From: Gaoshiqia hydrogeniformans
GTDB lineage: Bacteria; Bacteroidota; Bacteroidia; Bacteroidales; Prolixibacteraceae
Length of the DNA stretch: 64,000 nucleotides
Reading direction: 5' to 3'
Assembly: GCF_049347105.1 (NCBI RefSeq)
Contig: NZ_CP186334.1
Location: 4,030,001 to 4,094,000 of the forward strand
The notes under the pieces were generated by a model. That model had not been told where the DNA came from. It worked only from the letters and a program-made list of their open reading frames with translations, and searched no databases. Shown here in pieces: positions 50,418-60,488 of this stretch (position 1 is its first letter; each line of letters opens with the position of its first letter). The position numbers were made by a program, and so were the translations under genes.

Positions 50418-53400
50418 ATGAAAAAAAATTTAAGTCTCAGGGGAGTCTTACCTCCCCTCTGGTACAAAAAATGCTTAAAAATTATGCGGTTAACTTTTCT
50501 ATTTGTATTTGCAGGTCTAATGCAGCTGTCGGCAAGTGTTTACAGCCAGCACACCCGGCTAAACCTGAGCTTGCGGAATACCCGGCTGGAGGATGTGTTG
50601 CAGGCGATTGAAAAACAAAGCGAGTACCGATTTGCTTATAGCGCTGAATACATTGATTTGGATAAGCAAGTAAATGTAACGCTGAGCGATAAACCGATTG
50701 CAGAAGTATTGGAAGTTATATTTGAAGGAACCAATATTAAATACCGGATAGATAATCGGCATGTCATGCTATTCTCAAGCGAACAGACAGTAAAACCCAG
50801 TGTATTTCAACAAGTTAAAGGTGTTTCCGGTCAGGTGAAAGATACGGGAGGTGAGCCTCTTCCGGGTGTTACGGTCGTGATTAAAGGCAGCTCCAAGGGA
50901 ACAATTACAGATATAAACGGAAATTTTAATATTTCCGATGTTTCACCCGATGCCGTGCTGCTATTCTCTTTTATCGGGATGAAGCCGGTTGAGTTGCCGG
51001 TAGGAAGCCAATCCGTTCTTAATATTAAAATGGAGGTGGATGCCATCGGGATTGAAGAAGTGGTGGCCGTAGGTTATGGTACGCAGAAGAAAGCGACCTT
51101 AACCGGCTCGGTAGAGCAGGTAACTTCAAAATCACTTGAAAGCAGGGCCGTAACCAATGTTGCCCTGGCGTTGCAAGGAGAAACCCCCGGCTTGGTGGTA
51201 ACGCGCAGCACCCCGCGTCCAGGTAACGAGGGGATCAAGTTCCAAATTCGTGGTGCTACATCGGTTAACGGGGGAGCTCCTCTATTAATAGTGGATGGTG
51301 TTCCTGTAATCAACAATGGCGGTACTGGGTTTGACAATCTGAACATGGATGACATTGAATCGATGTCTGTTTTAAAAGACGGCGCTGCTTCCATTTATGG
51401 AGCCAAAGCAGCCAATGGCGTTATCCTGGTGACAACCAAAAGGGGAAAGGGAAAAGTAAAGGTTGACTACACCGGCAATGTCCGCTTTTCAACCAATGGA
51501 ATTATTGCGTACTCGCCCGATATGAAACAATACGCCACCATGTGGATTGAGGCCAATAAAGAAGAAACAGTACCTAACTGGTGGGTATGGCAAAATGAGC
51601 AAAATATGCTGAAAATGCAGCAGGGCTATGAAGGAGCTTATGATCTTTTCGGTATCGATTACTTCATTTTCAACGCGAACAGGTTAGATGAAATGTTTGG
51701 CACCCGCTATTCTTACCAACACAATTTGAGTATTTCAAACAGCACGGATAAGTCGGGCTACCGGATTTCAGTGGGTTATGCCGATAACCAGGGCAACCTC
51801 CTAACTGCTTACGACGGGCAGAAACAATATAATTTTCGCCTGAATTACGATTATCAACTCACGGAGAAACTTAAGCTGGAAACGAACCTGAGTGTTATCG
51901 ACGCCAAAACAAGTTCACCTTCGGTTGGCTTGGATAACACGCTGTATGGTTACGACATGCCTTTCTTCCCGGCAAAAAACCCGTATGGTCAATGGTTTGC
52001 CTGTTTCAACGGGGTTGATGCGGGCGCGAACCGCAACGCAGCCGCTATGACCACCGATGGCGGGCGCGACGACAAAAACTCACTGGTAGGCCGGATTGAT
52101 GTAAAAGCGACTTACGCGATTTTTAAAGATTTGGATTTTGAGGCGTTGGCTTCGTTGCAAAACGAGCGGTACGACCAGGAAAAATATGTATTGCAGGTAC
52201 CGGTGTATAACTGGTATGGCGTACAAACCGGGATCGGCAATAAAACCGGCGGCACAAACAATATGTATTCTATTGAGAACAAGAGTAACTATTCTCAGTA
52301 TTATTCAGCACTGCTGCGTTATACTAAAAGCCTTAACGGCATGCATAACATTTCGGCCGTGGCGGGTATCGTCGCCGAAAAGAACAGCGGATGGAAACAT
52401 ACTGAAAAACGCATCGGGTTTGAAGATATGGGGGTGTATGATATCGGTTTGGCATCGATTGATGCTGTTTCAACCGGAAGCGGTAAATGGACAAACGGTA
52501 CCTACTCTTACCTTGCCAGAGTCAACTATGATTATAAGGAGAAATATTTGGCAACGTTTCAGGTAAGGAGCGATGGCGATTCGAGGTTTGCCACGGGCTA
52601 TAAGTTTAAAAACTTTGCTTCTGCTTCGGCAGGCTGGGTGTTTTCCAACGAAGATTTTTTCAGCAGCCTTGCCCACATTGTTAATTTTGGTAAAATCAGG
52701 ATTAGTTACGGTAATGCCGGTAATAATGCTGGTCTTGGAGACTTTGACTACTACAGCCTCATAAATACCGGAAGTGTGGTGTTGGGTACACCTGCTGCAC
52801 TGCAAAACTCGTCAACCTTAGCCAATAATGGTTTGATAAGTAGGCAAAGGACCTGGGAACGGGTTGAGCATACGAATGCCGGTATTGATTTACGGTTTTT
52901 GAACGGCCGTTTATCTTCCTCTTTTGATGTTTTCGAAAAGAATAACATTGGCATGTTGAGTAATGTAACATACCCGTCTGTTTTGGGAGGTACGGCACCA
53001 AAAACGAACAGCGGCCATTTTAATACCAAAGGATGGGAGGCTATTTTGAGTTGGAACGACCGGGTAAAAGACTTTAACTACAACATCGCGGTCAGTATGA
53101 GCGATACCAAAACCCGGGTTACAAATGTGGAAGGAGCCGATAATTACGGAGTCGGCAAAAATGGGATTGTAAATGGTTACCCTTACAAGCCTTGGTTTGT
53201 TTATAAAACAGACGGTTATTTTAAGGACCAGGCTGAGGTAGACGCCTACTACGTGAAATATGGCGCCAGTGACGACCTTGCCAGCCTGCCTGCTGGGAGT
53301 CCCAATGTGGCATTACGCCCTGGCGATATAAAGAAAGTTGATGTGGCCGGTACCGGTAACATTACATCAACCGGCAACGAGAAAAGCTCGCTGGTGTATG

Positions 53401-53906
53401 CAGGCGATGGCACCCCCCATTACACCTTTGGTTTAAAACTGGGGGCCTCGTGGAAGGGCTTCGATTTTAACGCTTTTTTCCAGGGCCAGCTCAAGCAAAA
53501 TATCATGCGTTCGGCATGGATGGCCTATCCTTTCCAAGCCATCTGGACCAACCAGAACCCGGCTTTCCTGGGAAATACCTGGACCGAAGAATATACGGAT
53601 GCTCCGTTCCCACGTTTAACAGTTAACCCGACGCGTGCGAAATGGAATTATGCCAACAACGATTTCATGTTGCAGAACAACCGATATATCCGCTTAAAAT
53701 CATTGATTGTAGGTTATACGTTACCTCAAAGATTAACCAGTAAGGCTAAATTAGACAGGGTACGTGTTTATTTCTCAGGGAACGACCTCTGGGAATCGAC
53801 CAGCATAAAAGACGGGTTTGACCCCGAAATGGGCGAGGCTTCGGTTGATGATAACGGTTATCCTTACGCCCGTACTTGGTCGTTTGGTGTAAATATTGGT
53901 TTTTAA
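50418..53906 (+). CDS. SusC-like TonB-dependent receptor with STN domain, locus C
   Basis: 1162-aa outer-membrane receptor. The presequence of 44 residues ends VYSQ, with its hydrophobic core at about 24-40. The STN domain spans about 46-120, the carboxypeptidase-regulatory-like domain about 135-210 (PLPGVTVVIKGSSKGTI), and the plug opens VVAVGYGTQKKATL (about 216-229), with LKDGAASIYGAKAANGVILV (LKDGAAS and GVILV) and a long beta-barrel ending FGVNIGF. It pairs with the SusD 36 bp downstream. The lyase encoded at the end of the locus suggests a uronate-containing polysaccharide. Confidence 0.96.
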   Translation: MKKNLSLRGVLPPLWYKKCLKIMRLTFLFVFAGLMQLSASVYSQHTRLNLSLRNTRLEDVLQAIEKQSEYRFAYSAEYIDLDKQVNVTLSDKPIAEVLEVIFEGTNIKYRIDNRHVMLFSSEQTVKPSVFQQVKGVSGQVKDTGGEPLPGVTVVIKGSSKGTITDINGNFNISDVSPDAVLLFSFIGMKPVELPVGSQSVLNIKMEVDAIGIEEVVAVGYGTQKKATLTGSVEQVTSKSLESRAVTNVALALQGETPGLVVTRSTPRPGNEGIKFQIRGATSVNGGAPLLIVDGVPVINNGGTGFDNLNMDDIESMSVLKDGAASIYGAKAANGVILVTTKRGKGKVKVDYTGNVRFSTNGIIAYSPDMKQYATMWIEANKEETVPNWWVWQNEQNMLKMQQGYEGAYDLFGIDYFIFNANRLDEMFGTRYSYQHNLSISNSTDKSGYRISVGYADNQGNLLTAYDGQKQYNFRLNYDYQLTEKLKLETNLSVIDAKTSSPSVGLDNTLYGYDMPFFPAKNPYGQWFACFNGVDAGANRNAAAMTTDGGRDDKNSLVGRIDVKATYAIFKDLDFEALASLQNERYDQEKYVLQVPVYNWYGVQTGIGNKTGGTNNMYSIENKSNYSQYYSALLRYTKSLNGMHNISAVAGIVAEKNSGWKHTEKRIGFEDMGVYDIGLASIDAVSTGSGKWTNGTYSYLARVNYDYKEKYLATFQVRSDGDSRFATGYKFKNFASASAGWVFSNEDFFSSLAHIVNFGKIRISYGNAGNNAGLGDFDYYSLINTGSVVLGTPAALQNSSTLANNGLISRQRTWERVEHTNAGIDLRFLNGRLSSSFDVFEKNNIGMLSNVTYPSVLGGTAPKTNSGHFNTKGWEAILSWNDRVKDFNYNIAVSMSDTKTRVTNVEGADNYGVGKNGIVNGYPYKPWFVYKTDGYFKDQAEVDAYYVKYGASDDLASLPAGSPNVALRPGDIKKVDVAGTGNITSTGNEKSSLVYAGDGTPHYTFGLKLGASWKGFDFNAFFQGQLKQNIMRSAWMAYPFQAIWTNQNPAFLGNTWTEEYTDAPFPRLTVNPTRAKWNYANNDFMLQNNRYIRLKSLIVGYTLPQRLTSKAKLDRVRVYFSGNDLWESTSIKDGFDPEMGEASVDDNGYPYARTWSFGVNIGF

Positions 53907-53942
53907 TCAGGCAATATTAGGTTAATGTTAAAAAGAATTGAG

Positions 53943-55730
53943 ATGAAAAAAATTGTTTATTCGATTATAACAGGTTGTTTGCTTTTAGCGGCAACATCTT
54001 GTCAAAAAGATTTTATTGAGCTTACGCCTCCGGCAAATTTTACCGATGCGGTGTATTTTAAAAAGCCTGCGGATTTTAAGGCTTATACGGCAAGTTTTTA
54101 TGGAAAATTGCCGGGTTGGGATTTTGGTACGATGGATAATAACTCCGACTTGTCGGCAAACGGGAACGGCGCCGGTTACGATTTAGGGCATGGTACCATT
54201 GCTGTTGGAAGTACAAGTTGGGATTATTCCGGGATCCGCAATTACAATATTTTGCTGCAAAAGGCGCAGGAATATACCGGCGACGGCGATATCAGCCAGT
54301 ATGCAGGCGAAGCTTATTTTTTCCGCGCCTTTGCCTATTTCGGTTTGCTGAAAACCTTTGGCGGCGTGCCTCTTGTTACCTCGGTGCTCGATGTTAACTC
54401 GCCCGAGATGTATGCCCCGCGCAACAGTCGTTACGAAGTGGTCAACCAGATTTTGGCTGATTTGGACCAGGCTATTTTAAAACTGCCAACGGAGCAGGCC
54501 ATACCTGGCGGCGATAAAGGAAGGGTAAGTAAATGGGCGGCCGAAGCCTTTAAGGCGCAGGTATTGCTTTACGAAGCAACCTGGGAGAAATACGTGGGAC
54601 AAGCCACCGATGGTAACGGCACTTCGGTTGGCGCCGGTGCCACCGGATATGACGCCGGTAATGTGAATAAGTACCTGGGCGAAGTGGTTACGTTGACTGA
54701 AGATGTAATGACAAACGGGGGTTATAGTTTGTGGAACTACAATAGCAACGCGGTTATGGCCAACGCCAGTTCCTGGTATTTGTTCAACCTGGAAGATCCG
54801 GAAAGCAACCCCGGCGGTTACGATAAATCGACCAATAATGAGTTTATTCTTTATCAGGTTTATGATTATAACCTCAAACAAAGTGGTAAAAACATTACTT
54901 GGACCAGTACACAGTTATATCCCAGCCGTAAGTTTGTTGATATGGCGGTTTGTAAGGACGGCTTGCCGCCCGAAAAATCTTCCCAGTTTGAGGGATATCA
55001 TCAAACAGGAGATGAGTTTAATAACAGGGATCTGCGTTTGATCAGTTATTTGTTTGGCCCGGATGCGGCGCCGACTTCTCTTACGTTGGATTACGGGAGC
55101 TTAGGTTTCAGTGGATATTATAATTCAAAATTTAAAGTATACAAACCGGGGACTCCCCCGAATGGACGCCGTGCCGATAATACCGAGTCGGCTAATTACC
55201 CGATTATCCGCCTGGCTGAGGTATATTTAATGTATGCTGAAGCATTGGTGGAGCTGAACGGTAGCATTACCGACGCCCAGTTGGATGCTTCCATCAATAA
55301 ACTGAGGGACCGTGCAGCCGTTGGGCACCTTACCAATGCACTGGTTACTGCCAATGGTCTGGATATGAAATCAGAGATCAGACGGGAGCGGGCCGTGGAG
55401 CTGTACCGCGAAGGCCGTCGTTTTGACGACCTGAAACGCTGGGGCATTTTGGAAGAGTCCCTTAACCCGTCGCGCCTCGGGATGGTGGTTGGCGATGCCT
55501 CTTATGCCACTGATTTTAAAGATGCGGAGGGTAACCCGGTTGCTTCTAAATACGTGGCCAGCTCTTACGTTTGGGGCGAAGAAGCAGTGCAGACTCCTGA
55601 TGGCGAGTTAAAATGCGTGGTGGTTGACAGTTATCTAAACCACTCGGTTGCTCAAAAACATTATCTGTATCCAATTCCGATATCTCAGATTATTTTGAAC
55701 GACAAATTACTCCAAAACCCGGGGTATTAG
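53943..55730 (+). CDS. SusD-like surface glycan-binding lipoprotein, locus C
   Basis: 595-aa RagB/SusD lipoprotein. ATG 53943 opens the lipoprotein signal with lipobox AATSCQ (Cys about 21); ATG 53925 adds six residues and is less likely. The mature N-terminus KDFIELTPPANFT is family-typical. Helical segments include AGEAYFFRAFAYFGLLKTFGGVPLV (AGEAYFFRAFAYF shown), and the C-terminal RRERAVELYREGRRFDDLKRW motif is clear (RRERAVELYREGRR). It is the lid partner of the locus C SusC. Confidence 0.95.
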   Translation: MKKIVYSIITGCLLLAATSCQKDFIELTPPANFTDAVYFKKPADFKAYTASFYGKLPGWDFGTMDNNSDLSANGNGAGYDLGHGTIAVGSTSWDYSGIRNYNILLQKAQEYTGDGDISQYAGEAYFFRAFAYFGLLKTFGGVPLVTSVLDVNSPEMYAPRNSRYEVVNQILADLDQAILKLPTEQAIPGGDKGRVSKWAAEAFKAQVLLYEATWEKYVGQATDGNGTSVGAGATGYDAGNVNKYLGEVVTLTEDVMTNGGYSLWNYNSNAVMANASSWYLFNLEDPESNPGGYDKSTNNEFILYQVYDYNLKQSGKNITWTSTQLYPSRKFVDMAVCKDGLPPEKSSQFEGYHQTGDEFNNRDLRLISYLFGPDAAPTSLTLDYGSLGFSGYYNSKFKVYKPGTPPNGRRADNTESANYPIIRLAEVYLMYAEALVELNGSITDAQLDASINKLRDRAAVGHLTNALVTANGLDMKSEIRRERAVELYREGRRFDDLKRWGILEESLNPSRLGMVVGDASYATDFKDAEGNPVASKYVASSYVWGEEAVQTPDGELKCVVVDSYLNHSVAQKHYLYPIPISQIILNDKLLQNPGY

Positions 55731-55755
55731 TATTAATGGTAAAAATGATTCAGTT

Positions 55756-57255
55756 ATGAAAAATAAATTCTTACAGATAGCTTTTTTGCTGGCAGCAATA
55801 AGCCTGTTCCTTTTCGCCTGCGAAGAGGGGCCTGATTATAAAGATTACAGTACTTACTACCCGGAGGCAATAGCAACCGGGATGAGCCCTGTCACCGGTT
55901 ATCCGACGACTAACCTGACCATTACGGGAAAAAGCTTTGGCGATTTGAAAGGCGCTGTTAAAGTTTGGTTTGGCGGAATACAGGCTAAGACAATTGTTTC
56001 TGTGGCTGACGACCAGATTGTGGTACAAGTACCGGCCGATGCAGTGACAGGGAAGGTGACATTACAAGTATGGACACACACGCTGGATTCTATTGGGTCA
56101 TATACCGTGATTCCTGCACCGAAAATATCAAATGTGGATCCGTTACGGTGTATGCCTGGAGATGTTATTACCATAATCGGTGAGAACTTTGGCTCCGACG
56201 CGAACAGTATAGATGTCTTTATCGGTGATGCCGAAGCTCAGATAAACTCAATTTCGGATAATGAGATAAAAGTCACTGTTCCCGATACAGGTTCAGGCGT
56301 GTTAACCTTGCGTATGGAAGGTCTGGATGTTACTGGTCCTTTTATTCTTGTTGGTTCTGAATTGCTTACAAGTGACAAGCTTATCGGTCACTCCGGTTCC
56401 TGGGGCAACAATCCTGCAACATTTATTGCTGCTGCCGTTGATGGTGATATCGCGACATTTGTTGATGGTCCATCAGCAACCGGTTATGTAGGCTATGATT
56501 TTGGGGCAGGTAAAGCTGCAACTGTGTCATCTGTGCGTTATGTGCCCCGTAAATCTCATCCCGCGCGGATGATTAACGGTGAGATCCGCGGAGCGAACGA
56601 CCCGACGCTTTATGATGCCGTCACCCTTTACAAGATTACCGAACAACCGCCGGTAGAGGTTTATACAGAGGTGGCCATTTCCACAGAAGAAGCCTACCGT
56701 TACATTTACTATTATTCGCCTGACGGTTACTGTAACATCGCGGAAATCGAGTTCTGGGGAAGTATCGTGGATGTGGTGGCCCCGGAAGGCAAATATGTTT
56801 TCGAATTTGATGACCCAACCAGTACATCTTGGCTCCCTCAGCAGAATGCTACTTATGTGATTGAGAGCGGTATGTTGAAAGTAACTTTTGATCCGGTACA
56901 GTTTGCCGGAACGAGTAAACGCCGGGCCGACCTGAAATACATGAATACCCCGTGGATTTACACCAGTGAGTACCCCATCCTGGCCATTAAGTTCACAAAA
57001 CCGGAAGTAGTTGCTTTCAGACCTGATATTACCGGGCTGGATTCCGGCTTCAGCAATAACGATTATAAAAAAGATTTTGAAGCTCAGAATGTTTATTATT
57101 GGGATTTGTCAGAGAAAACAGCCAGCGACAGGGTGGAATGTGGTGTCTTCCAGTTCAAGATTCCCGATATTACTTCGCCCGAACCTGGCTATGATGTTTA
57201 TTGGGTGCGGACGTTCAAAACAAAAGCAGAATTACAGGCTTTTATTGGACAGTAA
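55756..57255 (+). CDS. IPT/TIG-domain surface lipoprotein, locus C
   Basis: 499-aa lipoprotein (lipobox LFACEE, Cys about 22). Two IPT/TIG immunoglobulin-like domains cover about 42-118 (PVTGYPTTNLTITGKSFG) and 120-198 (LRCMPGDVITIIGENFG). A beta-sandwich resembling a discoidin fold follows (about 205-340, FIAAAVDGDIATFVDG), then a C-terminal domain (about 345-498) of the DUF4979-like kind seen in SusE/F-position proteins. It is predicted to bind the locus C glycan on the cell surface. The lyase gene follows after an intrinsic terminator. Confidence 0.82.
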   Translation: MKNKFLQIAFLLAAISLFLFACEEGPDYKDYSTYYPEAIATGMSPVTGYPTTNLTITGKSFGDLKGAVKVWFGGIQAKTIVSVADDQIVVQVPADAVTGKVTLQVWTHTLDSIGSYTVIPAPKISNVDPLRCMPGDVITIIGENFGSDANSIDVFIGDAEAQINSISDNEIKVTVPDTGSGVLTLRMEGLDVTGPFILVGSELLTSDKLIGHSGSWGNNPATFIAAAVDGDIATFVDGPSATGYVGYDFGAGKAATVSSVRYVPRKSHPARMINGEIRGANDPTLYDAVTLYKITEQPPVEVYTEVAISTEEAYRYIYYYSPDGYCNIAEIEFWGSIVDVVAPEGKYVFEFDDPTSTSWLPQQNATYVIESGMLKVTFDPVQFAGTSKRRADLKYMNTPWIYTSEYPILAIKFTKPEVVAFRPDITGLDSGFSNNDYKKDFEAQNVYYWDLSEKTASDRVECGVFQFKIPDITSPEPGYDVYWVRTFKTKAELQAFIGQ

Positions 57256-57276
57256 GATGAGTTAGTATAATATGCA

Positions 57277-57309
57277 GTCATGTCTGGATTTGGTCCAGGC
57301 ATGACTTTT
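57277..57309 (+). terminator. Intrinsic terminator/attenuator before the lyase gene
   Basis: GTCATG (57277-57282) and CATGAC (57300-57305), with inner CTGG/CCAG pairs and a short loop, followed by TTTTCT. It separates the SusCD-binding-protein genes from the lyase gene, so lyase expression would depend on read-through or its own promoter. Confidence 0.7.
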
Positions 57310-57340
57310 CTCAACATTTAAAATGTAACTTTTTTAGACA

Positions 57341-58642
57341 ATGAAAAAACTAATCATTCCATTTTTATTTATTCTTCCGTTGTTCATTTCAGGTTGTAGC
57401 AAGGGGGACGGACCAGGCCCTATCGTAGAGGAAGAAGAACCGCCGGTTGTTGAAGAGGAAGTGATCACGGTTGATGCCAACAAAACCTTTGTTCATCCGG
57501 GCTTGCTCCATACCGCGTCCGATTTTGCAAGGATGAAGGCTAAAGTGGATGCCGGGATCGAACCCTGGGTTTCGGGATGGAACAAGCTGACCGCGAATTC
57601 GCACGCCAGCCTTTTGTATAACCCGGCCCCTACGGTAAAACTGATCAGGGGCGGAAGTTCTGCCGAAGAGCCCGAAGCAGATAATTACAGCCGGGCCATG
57701 AACGATGCAGCCGCTGCCTACCAGTGCGCCATTCGCTGGAAAGTCAGCGGGGACGAAGCCTATGCCGATAAGGCGGTTGAAATACTGAATGCCTGGGCAG
57801 CTGTTTGTGAACGTATCAGTGGAAACTCGAATGTGGCACTGGCAGCAGGTATTTATGGATATCAGTTTGCCAATGCAGCCGAAATCCTGCGCGGTTACCA
57901 AGGATGGGCCGAGGCAGACTTCAGCACATTTAAACAATGGATGCTGGATGTTTTTTATTCAGTTAGTTACTCGTTCCTTGAGACCCATTGGGGGACATGC
58001 AATTCTCATTATTGGGCCAACTGGGACCTGGCCAACCTGGCCAGCGTGATGTCTATCGGCGTTTTGTGCGACCGGGTGGATATTTATACATACGCGATCG
58101 ATTATTTGATGAGTGGCGCCGGGAACGGGAACATTAAAAAGGCCATCAATTTCATTCATCCAAAATCGGGCAACGATGACATTGAATTGGGCCAGTTGCA
58201 GGAAAGCGGGCGCGACCAAGGGCATTCATTGCTTTGCATCGGGCTTCTGGGGGTTGTTTGTCAAACAGGCTACAACCAGGGCGAAGACTTATATGCGTAC
58301 TCCGATAACCGGGTATTGAAAGGAGCAGAATATGCGGCCAAGTACAATTTTGCGAACCTCAGTGTCCCGTTTACCGAGTATACCCGGAATTATAAAGACG
58401 CATGGAGCGTATGCGGAGGGGTTGAAACACACACAGCCATTAGCGACATTGGCAAAGGCGGTATGCGCCCGATATGGGAAATTTTGTATAACCATTACGT
58501 GGTAAAAAGAGGTATTAAGGCCCGCTATGTAACCATGACTACCCAAAAGCACCGAGTCGAAGGTGGTGGTGGCGATTATGGTCCCAATAGCGGGGGATTT
58601 GATTCGCTCGGATTTGGTACTCTGTTATTTTCGCTCGAATAG
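57341..58642 (+). CDS. Alginate-lyase-superfamily polysaccharide lyase lipoprotein, locus C
   Basis: 433-aa exported lipoprotein with lipobox ISGCSK (Cys about 19), an acidic low-complexity linker (EEEEPPVVEEEV), then an (alpha/alpha)-barrel alginate-lyase-superfamily domain (about 50-410). FVHPGLLHT opens the domain. The central TCNSHYWANWDLANL (about 222-236) holds the Asn/His active-site region. ESGRDQGHSL (about 287-296) holds a further conserved Arg and His. The likely reaction is beta-elimination of a uronic-acid polymer. The pattern recalls PL38-type glucuronan/alginate lyases, but this subfamily call needs a search. It is the only enzyme gene in locus C. Confidence 0.85.
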   Translation: MKKLIIPFLFILPLFISGCSKGDGPGPIVEEEEPPVVEEEVITVDANKTFVHPGLLHTASDFARMKAKVDAGIEPWVSGWNKLTANSHASLLYNPAPTVKLIRGGSSAEEPEADNYSRAMNDAAAAYQCAIRWKVSGDEAYADKAVEILNAWAAVCERISGNSNVALAAGIYGYQFANAAEILRGYQGWAEADFSTFKQWMLDVFYSVSYSFLETHWGTCNSHYWANWDLANLASVMSIGVLCDRVDIYTYAIDYLMSGAGNGNIKKAINFIHPKSGNDDIELGQLQESGRDQGHSLLCIGLLGVVCQTGYNQGEDLYAYSDNRVLKGAEYAAKYNFANLSVPFTEYTRNYKDAWSVCGGVETHTAISDIGKGGMRPIWEILYNHYVVKRGIKARYVTMTTQKHRVEGGGGDYGPNSGGFDSLGFGTLLFSLE

Positions 58643-58671
58643 CATTTGATTTTTTCAAAATATGGAGTAAC

Positions 58672-58711
58672 TAAAAAGAAGTGTAGAACAGGCCGTACTA
58701 CATTTCTTTTT
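58672..58711 (+). terminator. Intrinsic terminator at the end of locus C
   Basis: AAAAAGAA...TGTAG (58673-58686) pairs with CTACA...TTCTTTTT (58698-58711) with one mismatch around an 11-nt loop, ending in T's. Confidence 0.8.
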
Positions 58712-58779
58712 GTGCCTCAACAGAAATATCAGCAAAATTCGAGGGGTGATTTTTGGGAAAATGTCTATCATTGCACTTA

Positions 58780-59373
58780 ATGAAAAGGGCAGCTTCATAT
58801 ACCGAACAGGAACTCGTCACCCTACTGAGCAAAAACTCGCCAATTGCTTTTCAGCAATTGTTTGACCGGTACAGCCAGAAAATGTACCGGTTTTCGCTTT
58901 CCTATCTTAAATCGGATACGGAAGCTGAGGAGATCGTACAGGACGTTTTCATGAAGTTATGGGAAAATCGGGGCAATTTGAAGAGCGATAAGTCAGTCAA
59001 ATCTTATTTGTTTACGATAGCCTTTAATGCCATCAAAAAGAAGTTCAACCAGAAAATGAAAAATGAAAAATACAAGCATGATTTATTTCAATGGTTGGGA
59101 CAGGAAAAACCATCACTTGAATCGCGGCTTGATTTTGAAAGCTTACTTGAAAAGCTTGATACCCTGATTGAGCAGTTACCTGAAAAGAGGAAGGCGATTT
59201 TTTTACAACGAAAAAAAGAAGGAAAATCGATTCAGTCCATTTCCGAAGAAATGGGAATTTCCCCCAAAACGGTTAAAAATCAGATTACTGAAGCCATGAA
59301 CTTCCTGAAAAAGTCGTTTGCTGCTGATGATGATGTTTCTGCCATGTTGTTTTATTTCCTGTTTATTTCTTAA
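58780..59373 (+). CDS. RNA polymerase ECF sigma factor, locus D
   Basis: 197-aa ECF sigma factor from ATG 58780; an upstream in-frame TTG at 58753 adds nine residues without family resemblance. Region 2 covers about 20-85 (LFDRYSQKMYRFSLSYL, AEEIVQDVFMKLWENR), and region 4 about 125-180 (LPEKRKAIFLQRKKEG, IQSISEEMGISPKTVKN). It leads locus D directly after the locus C terminator, with fecR 74 bp downstream. Confidence 0.93.
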   Translation: MKRAASYTEQELVTLLSKNSPIAFQQLFDRYSQKMYRFSLSYLKSDTEAEEIVQDVFMKLWENRGNLKSDKSVKSYLFTIAFNAIKKKFNQKMKNEKYKHDLFQWLGQEKPSLESRLDFESLLEKLDTLIEQLPEKRKAIFLQRKKEGKSIQSISEEMGISPKTVKNQITEAMNFLKKSFAADDDVSAMLFYFLFIS

Positions 59374-59447
59374 AAAAATCAAATTTCAGATAGGACTTTT
59401 TCTTTCGCACAGATATAACAGGTAAGATTACCAATATTAAGGTGCAG

Positions 59448-60482
59448 ATGAAAGAAAAAGTCGATTATAAATTACTCCGGAATTACGCCATTGGAAAATA
59501 TTCTTTTCGCGATTTAAAGAGAGTTTCTCTTTGGTTCGAAGATTTAAGGTATCACGGTGAGCTGAGGTCTGTGATTGAGGAACATTGGTTAGAATTTGAT
59601 CTTCCTGATAAAACGGTAAAAAAGGATCTTTCTGCTGTTTTTGAGAACCTCAGATCGCGTATTCTTGAGGAAAAATGTAAAAGGGGAACGAAGGAAAAAT
59701 TTCGATATTATTATGCACGCGTCGCGGCAGTTTTACTCATTCCACTTTTGATTTATTCTGCCTTTAGCATCTTCAGCAACCCTAAATTCCCAGATGCGCC
59801 TGGAACCCAAATTGAAATTGTTTCTCCCTTGGGAGGGAGGACACACTTTCAGTTGCCGGACGGAACAAAGGTCAGCCTGAATAGCGGTACTAAACTGACT
59901 TATAGTTCTGAATTTAAAAGGAATCGTCAGGTGTCGTTAACCGGAGAGGCTTATTTTAATGTGTATCACGATCCGTCTTTTCCCTTTGTCGTGAAAACTA
60001 CTGATTTGGATGTGAAAGTTCTGGGTACCAAATTTAACGTTGCAGCATTTGATGATCAACAGTTAGTTGAGGTAATTCTTGAAGAGGGGCAAGTAGATGT
60101 ATCTGGTCATGAAGGATCGTTTCACAGGATGTTGTCGCCCGATGAGAAGCTTACCCTTGACAGACAACAAAACACTTTTGCTGTAAGGACAGTTGAGGCA
60201 AAGAATTTAACTGCCTGGAAAGATGGATTGCTCATTTTCAGAAGTGAACCATTGGTTGACGTATTAGCCCGTTTAGGGAGGTGGTATAATGTTCGTTTTG
60301 AAATACAGGATAAAGAGATTGAACGCTTACACTACCGGGCCACCTTCAGGGAAGAACCTTTGGAAGAAGTACTTCGGTTGATCTCGCTTACTGCTCCTGT
60401 TGCATATGAGATTAAAACCCGGCAAATGGGAGATGATGGGGTATATGCAGAAAAGGTAATCTTTATTAGAAAAAAGACTTAA
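59448..60482 (+). CDS. FecR family anti-sigma regulator, locus D
   Basis: 344-aa FecR protein from ATG 59448 (a GTG two codons earlier also opens the frame). Cytoplasmic part about 1-88, transmembrane helix about 90-110. The FecR domain spans about 120-225 (LPDGTKVSLNSGT, TGEAYFNV, VLGTKFNV), and the DUF4974-type C-terminal domain about 260-340 (FRSEPLVDVLARLGRWYNVRF, shown as PLVDVLARLGRWYNV). It follows the standard sigma-FecR-SusC order. Confidence 0.95.
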   Translation: MKEKVDYKLLRNYAIGKYSFRDLKRVSLWFEDLRYHGELRSVIEEHWLEFDLPDKTVKKDLSAVFENLRSRILEEKCKRGTKEKFRYYYARVAAVLLIPLLIYSAFSIFSNPKFPDAPGTQIEIVSPLGGRTHFQLPDGTKVSLNSGTKLTYSSEFKRNRQVSLTGEAYFNVYHDPSFPFVVKTTDLDVKVLGTKFNVAAFDDQQLVEVILEEGQVDVSGHEGSFHRMLSPDEKLTLDRQQNTFAVRTVEAKNLTAWKDGLLIFRSEPLVDVLARLGRWYNVRFEIQDKEIERLHYRATFREEPLEEVLRLISLTAPVAYEIKTRQMGDDGVYAEKVIFIRKKT

Positions 60483-60488
60483 AAAAAA

